DNA from: an uncultured Saprospiraceae bacterium
Lineage (GTDB): Bacteria > Bacteroidota > Bacteroidia > Chitinophagales > Saprospiraceae
Assembly (NCBI GenBank): GCA_938039305.1
Contig: CALHUZ010000076.1
Location: 1-6,356 of the forward strand
Direction: 5' to 3'
DNA length: 6,356 nt
A program made the translations under genes and the position numbers. Below the pieces are notes generated by a model. That model was not told the DNA's origin and did no database searches. It was given only the letters and a program-made list of their open reading frames with translations. This document shows, piece after piece, positions 5,854 to 6,356 of the stretch; the first letter of the stretch is position 1, and each line of letters opens with the position of its first letter.

Positions 5854-6356
5854 ATGATAAACTTCAAGAGCCTATTTGTTTTGTGGATCAATTTTTTTCT
5901 GCTATTTCAAATTGTAAGCGGACAAGTAGAGAAAAGCTTTATTTTTACAAAAGGTGACAATGATATCTCAACCATCACAATGGGATCAGAGCGCTCACCT
6001 CACTGTACAGTTATAGAATACCCAGAGTTCTTAGTCCTTCACGAAGTTCCTAATATACCGGTCGAAAAAGATTCAACTAAGATTGTCGATGATAGTCATA
6101 ATCCTCTGATTGCATTTTTAGATAGTGCATACTCGAATAAGCCTATCAAGTATATCCTCAATTCTCATAGTCATGGCCATAGTTTGTCAACTGTTTTGCC
6201 TTTTATAGAAAGAGGGGCTAAATTGATCACTGCAGCGGAGAACATAGAAGTCTATAATAAAAAGGGACTTTTCGGAAATAAGACGAGTGTAGGTTATGCT
6301 GAATCTATTATTGAAATTTCTTCTGATACAGTTTTACTAACTGATACAGATAATCC
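5854..6356 (+). CDS. Exported metallo-beta-lactamase-fold-like protein with degenerate metal motif (3' end outside window)
   Basis: There are 167 visible codons, open to the right edge. Residues 1-23 are a signal peptide (core LFVLWINFFLLFQIV, likely cleavage VSG|QV), so the protein is exported. The segment KPIKYILNSHSHGHSLST (96-113) followed by VLPFIERGAKLITAAEN (114-130) matches in layout the beta-strand, HxHxDH motif and helix-strand of metallo-beta-lactamase-fold hydrolases, including the conserved Phe (F117) and GA (121-122). Here the motif reads H105-S-H107-G-H109-S110: the Asp is replaced by His and the last His by Ser. The motif is therefore incomplete and the enzyme may be inactive or use a changed metal site. 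The earlier FLVLHEVPN (59-67) sits where active members usually have a strand ending in Asp. ATG at 5854 is chosen because it begins the signal peptide; no Shine-Dalgarno is visible. It follows the hydrolase in the same direction after 182 bases, so co-transcription is uncertain. Confidence 0.68.
   Translation, partial: MINFKSLFVLWINFFLLFQIVSGQVEKSFIFTKGDNDISTITMGSERSPHCTVIEYPEFLVLHEVPNIPVEKDSTKIVDDSHNPLIAFLDSAYSNKPIKYILNSHSHGHSLSTVLPFIERGAKLITAAENIEVYNKKGLFGNKTSVGYAESIIEISSDTVLLTDTDN

Noticed and set aside
5625..5891. Minus-strand 88-codon open frame
   Set aside because: It overlaps the hydrolase C-terminus and the signal-peptide region of the next plus-strand gene. Its product has no recognisable domain and seems to arise from AT-rich sequence.

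Overview
The window looks like a piece of a Bacteroidota chromosome; class and genus cannot be fixed from it. The signs are AT-rich DNA, start codons with almost no Shine-Dalgarno sequence, matches to the Bacteroidota promoter -7 element (TAnnTTTG), exported proteins whose signal peptides end just before Gln (INA|QT, VSG|QV), a short LytS-type kinase paired with a LytTR regulator, and a secreted multidomain glycosidase-like protein.

Layout from left to right. Positions 1-1743 (minus, running off the left edge) encode a secreted DUF4832-type TIM-barrel glycoside-hydrolase-like protein. It is followed by a Big2-type Ig-like domain and the first residues of what looks like a CBM6 carbohydrate-binding module. 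A gene-free stretch of about 320 bases (1744-2064) holds a long imperfect hairpin upstream of that gene. Positions 2065-2529 (plus) encode a DUF1456/YehS protein. Converging on it from the right is a two-gene minus-strand operon, a LytS-family membrane histidine kinase (3315-4427) and a LytTR response regulator (2611-3315), overlapping by one base (TGATG). Divergent from the operon is a membrane-anchored alpha/beta hydrolase (4637-5671, plus). The start of an exported protein with a degraded metallo-beta-lactamase motif (5854 to the right edge, plus) follows.

The strongest non-coding signal is a perfect 12-bp direct repeat with a 21-bp period (4470-4481 and 4491-4502) just upstream of the kinase gene. 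This is the geometry used by LytTR DNA-binding domains, so it is probably the operator of the encoded regulator, placed for autoregulation and possibly also for control of the divergent hydrolase. The yehS homologue beside a LytS/LytTR pair recalls the yehS-yehT(btsR)-yehU(btsS) neighbourhood of E. coli, although here yehS is in convergent orientation. No mobile element, tRNA, rRNA or CRISPR array was seen.
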